The translations under genes were made by a program, and so were the position numbers. The notes beneath the pieces were generated by a model. The model was not told where the DNA came from and searched no databases. It was given only the letters and a program-made list of their open reading frames with translations. A stretch of 64,000 bases of DNA from Spirosoma radiotolerans (lineage in GTDB: Bacteria; Bacteroidota; Bacteroidia; Cytophagales; Spirosomataceae). The DNA is taken from assembly GCF_000974425.1 (NCBI RefSeq), contig NZ_CP010429.1, positions 2,480,001 through 2,544,000 of the forward strand, in the 5' to 3' direction. Below, in pieces: positions 62,701-64,000 of this stretch (positions are counted from its first letter, which is position 1; each line of letters starts with the position of its first letter).

Positions 62701-62979
62701 ATGCAACCTTTTGAAGAAACCGGTGTGGACGTACTCGACGAAGTTGTTGAAACCGATGTCCATAACCTCGTAGTCTTCAACGACGAAGTCAACACGTTTG
62801 AGCATGTCATTGAAACGCTGATTGACGTTTGCGGACATACGGCCGAACAGGCTGAGCAGTGTACGCTGCTTATTCACTATAAAGGCAAATGCTCCGTCAA
62901 GAACGGCTCATGGGAAGAACTTGTGCCAATGCGCAACGAAATCTGCCGACGCGGCATCAGCGCGGAGGTGTTGAATTAA
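62701..62979 (+). CDS. clpS: ClpS, ClpAP/ClpCP protease adaptor
   Basis: A 92-residue adaptor that delivers N-degron substrates to the Clp protease. The core contains N-L-V-V-F-N-D-E-V-N-T-F-E-H-V, and the C-terminal G-K-C-S-V-K-N-G-S-W region is typical of Bacteroidota ClpS. Full length. A long hairpin overlaps its stop codon; recR follows 101 bases downstream. Confidence 0.93.
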   Translation: MQPFEETGVDVLDEVVETDVHNLVVFNDEVNTFEHVIETLIDVCGHTAEQAEQCTLLIHYKGKCSVKNGSWEELVPMRNEICRRGISAEVLN

Positions 62980-63076
62980 AGAGTGAAAGAGCAAATGAGT
63001 GAAAGAGCGCGGGCCGCCGGTGCGAAGCTCATTATTCACTCCTGGGCTCTTTCACTCATTCGCTCTTTCACTCTTT
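62978..63076. repeat. Simple-sequence hairpin overlapping the clpS stop
   Basis: Arms 62978-63008 and 63046-63076 pair at 30 of 31 positions. Each arm contains two copies of AGTGAAAGAGC. The stem ends five bases before the recR ATG. Confidence 0.8.
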
Positions 63077-63080
63077 ATTA

Positions 63081-63692
63081 ATGGAGTATCCATCTAAGCT
63101 TATAGAAGACGCAGTGAACGAGGTGTCGAAGCTGCCAGGAATCGGGAAGAAAACCGCTCTCCGGTTGGTGCTGCACCTGCTCAAACGGGATGAAGAACAG
63201 ACCGAAACGCTGGCCCAGAGTCTGACGGCCATGCGTACCAAGGTTAAGTATTGCCGCAAATGCCATAACCTATCCGACCATGAGTTATGCATGATTTGCG
63301 CCAGTAACAAGCGTGATCAATCCATTATTTGTGTTGTCGAGGACACCCGCGACGTGCTGGCTATCGAGAATACGGCACAGTATAAAGGCCTTTATCATGT
63401 GCTGGGTGGCATTATCTCGCCCGTAGAAGGTATTGGTCCAAGTGATCTGCAAATTGATTCACTCATTGCCCGGTTGCGTGGTGAGGAAGGCGAACAGGTC
63501 CGCGAAATCATTCTGGCCATCAGTCCCACGATGGAAGGAGACACGACGGCGTTTTACCTTCAGAAAAAACTCAAACCATTCAATCTCAAAATCTCGACCA
63601 TTGCTCGCGGCATCCCGATTGGGGGCGACCTCGAATATGCGGATGAAGTCACCCTCGGACGCAGCATCGTAAGCCGTATTGCTTACGATTAA
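63081..63692 (+). CDS. recR: RecR recombination mediator
   Basis: A 203-residue RecR. It has the N-terminal HhH ([11 protein letters not shown]), a Cys4 zinc finger (C-R-K-C-H-N then C-M-I-C, about residues 58-73), and a Toprim domain (about 80-175) with V-V-E-D-T-R-D. It acts with RecO and RecF to load RecA at single-stranded gaps. Full length, and a strong terminator follows. Confidence 0.96.
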   Translation: MEYPSKLIEDAVNEVSKLPGIGKKTALRLVLHLLKRDEEQTETLAQSLTAMRTKVKYCRKCHNLSDHELCMICASNKRDQSIICVVEDTRDVLAIENTAQYKGLYHVLGGIISPVEGIGPSDLQIDSLIARLRGEEGEQVREIILAISPTMEGDTTAFYLQKKLKPFNLKISTIARGIPIGGDLEYADEVTLGRSIVSRIAYD

Positions 63693-63714
63693 TGGTTGAT
63701 GAAATGAAGTAGAT

Positions 63715-63779
63715 GGTCCGGCGTTTTGACCGGGTTGCTGGATTAATTTTAGGCCGCGACCAGCCCGAAACGCCGGACC
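63715..63779 (+). terminator. Terminator after recR
   Basis: GGTCCGGCGTTT (63715-63726) pairs perfectly with 63768-63779, with further inner pairing (CGGG/CCCG and GCTGG/CCAGC). Confidence 0.75.
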
Positions 63780-63919
63780 GTTCGATTTCGGATACAAAAA
63801 TCTCCTTTCTTTGCGTCTCTGACCTTTGGTTTATTGAACATTCGCCTATCTGGGCTGTTCAGTTTAAGGACCAGTATGGTCTCAGACGCTTTTTTGTTTT
63901 CCCAAAAACCAACATTCGC

Positions 63920-64000
63920 ATGAATCGCTCCGAGTTTTTGAAACTAGCCTTCGGTGCCTCCGCCGGTTTAGTTGCCTTCCGCTCATTAGGATTTGCACCA
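63920..64000 (+). CDS. Exported protein, N-terminal end only (cut by window edge)
   Basis: An ATG at 63920 opens a 27-codon frame that runs to the window end. It begins M-N-R-S-E-F-L-K-L-A and continues with a hydrophobic stretch ending F-R-S-L-G-F-A-P, resembling a Sec or Tat signal peptide; only one Arg stands where Tat has two. The mature protein lies outside the window. Confidence 0.6.
   Translation, partial: MNRSEFLKLAFGASAGLVAFRSLGFAP

Overview
The window reads as chromosome of a Bacteroidota bacterium of the Cytophagales, most like Spirosoma or a close relative. Reasons: repeated matches to the Bacteroidota -7 promoter box TAnnTTTG just upstream of starts; an ECF sigma/FecR pair; a carboxypeptidase-regulatory-like outer-membrane receptor; GIN-domain and LRR surface proteins; YfhO, MlaFED, CvfB and a small ribosomal THX protein; and AUG starts with almost no Shine-Dalgarno sequence. 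I see no rRNA, tRNA, CRISPR array, complete IS or prophage.

Layout. 1-840: two response regulators (one cut by the edge). 840-1461: a gene-free gap with a possible small RNA. 1462-7730: YfhO membrane protein, a small NTR-like exported protein, an unknown protein, an NmrA-type oxidoreductase with its AraC regulator, and the wreck of an FtsX-type permease. 7912-13730: AraC regulator divergent from an outer-membrane receptor, a serine hydrolase, and the ohrR-ohr peroxide pair. 13800-16310 (minus): ribosomal THX protein, GH43 glycosidase, DprA. 16556-19968: PhoX-like lipoprotein and an anchored diheme peroxidase with an imelysin-like N-terminus. 20173-24899: MerR regulator, alaS, an antitoxin/doc pair with doc frameshifted, and murI carrying an in-frame minisatellite.

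25089-29542 holds the most unusual cluster: ECF sigma, FecR anti-sigma, an STN-domain outer-membrane protein that carries about nine 16-residue surface repeats instead of a TonB barrel, and a GIN lipoprotein. 29777-32565 (minus) is the MlaE-MlaF-MlaD lipid transport operon, followed by cvfB, a lytic transglycosylase, and an IlvD/Edd dehydratase-SDR operon for sugar-acid breakdown. 37596-47596 (minus) holds an EamA exporter, an LRR protein, an M28 peptidase-APC permease-SsuD-like operon, a second APC permease, a small membrane protein and a ROK kinase. The rest is housekeeping and accessory: peroxiredoxin, methyltransferase, TetR-NmrA pair, YitT, cysE-cysK, PQQ sugar dehydrogenase, Ogt, NAPE-PLD-like hydrolase, START protein, GNAT, Uma2, TlpA-like redoxin, a sodium symporter, clpS and recR.

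Two themes run across the window. First, intergenic gaps, mostly between convergent genes, contain long near-perfect hairpins that fall into at least two sequence families; they probably end transcription and look like dispersed repeats. Second, two enzymes (murI and the M28 peptidase) contain short GC-rich in-frame insertions that both encode a G-[L/V]-D-[G/A]-P motif, one as a tandem repeat and one as a perfect DNA palindrome.
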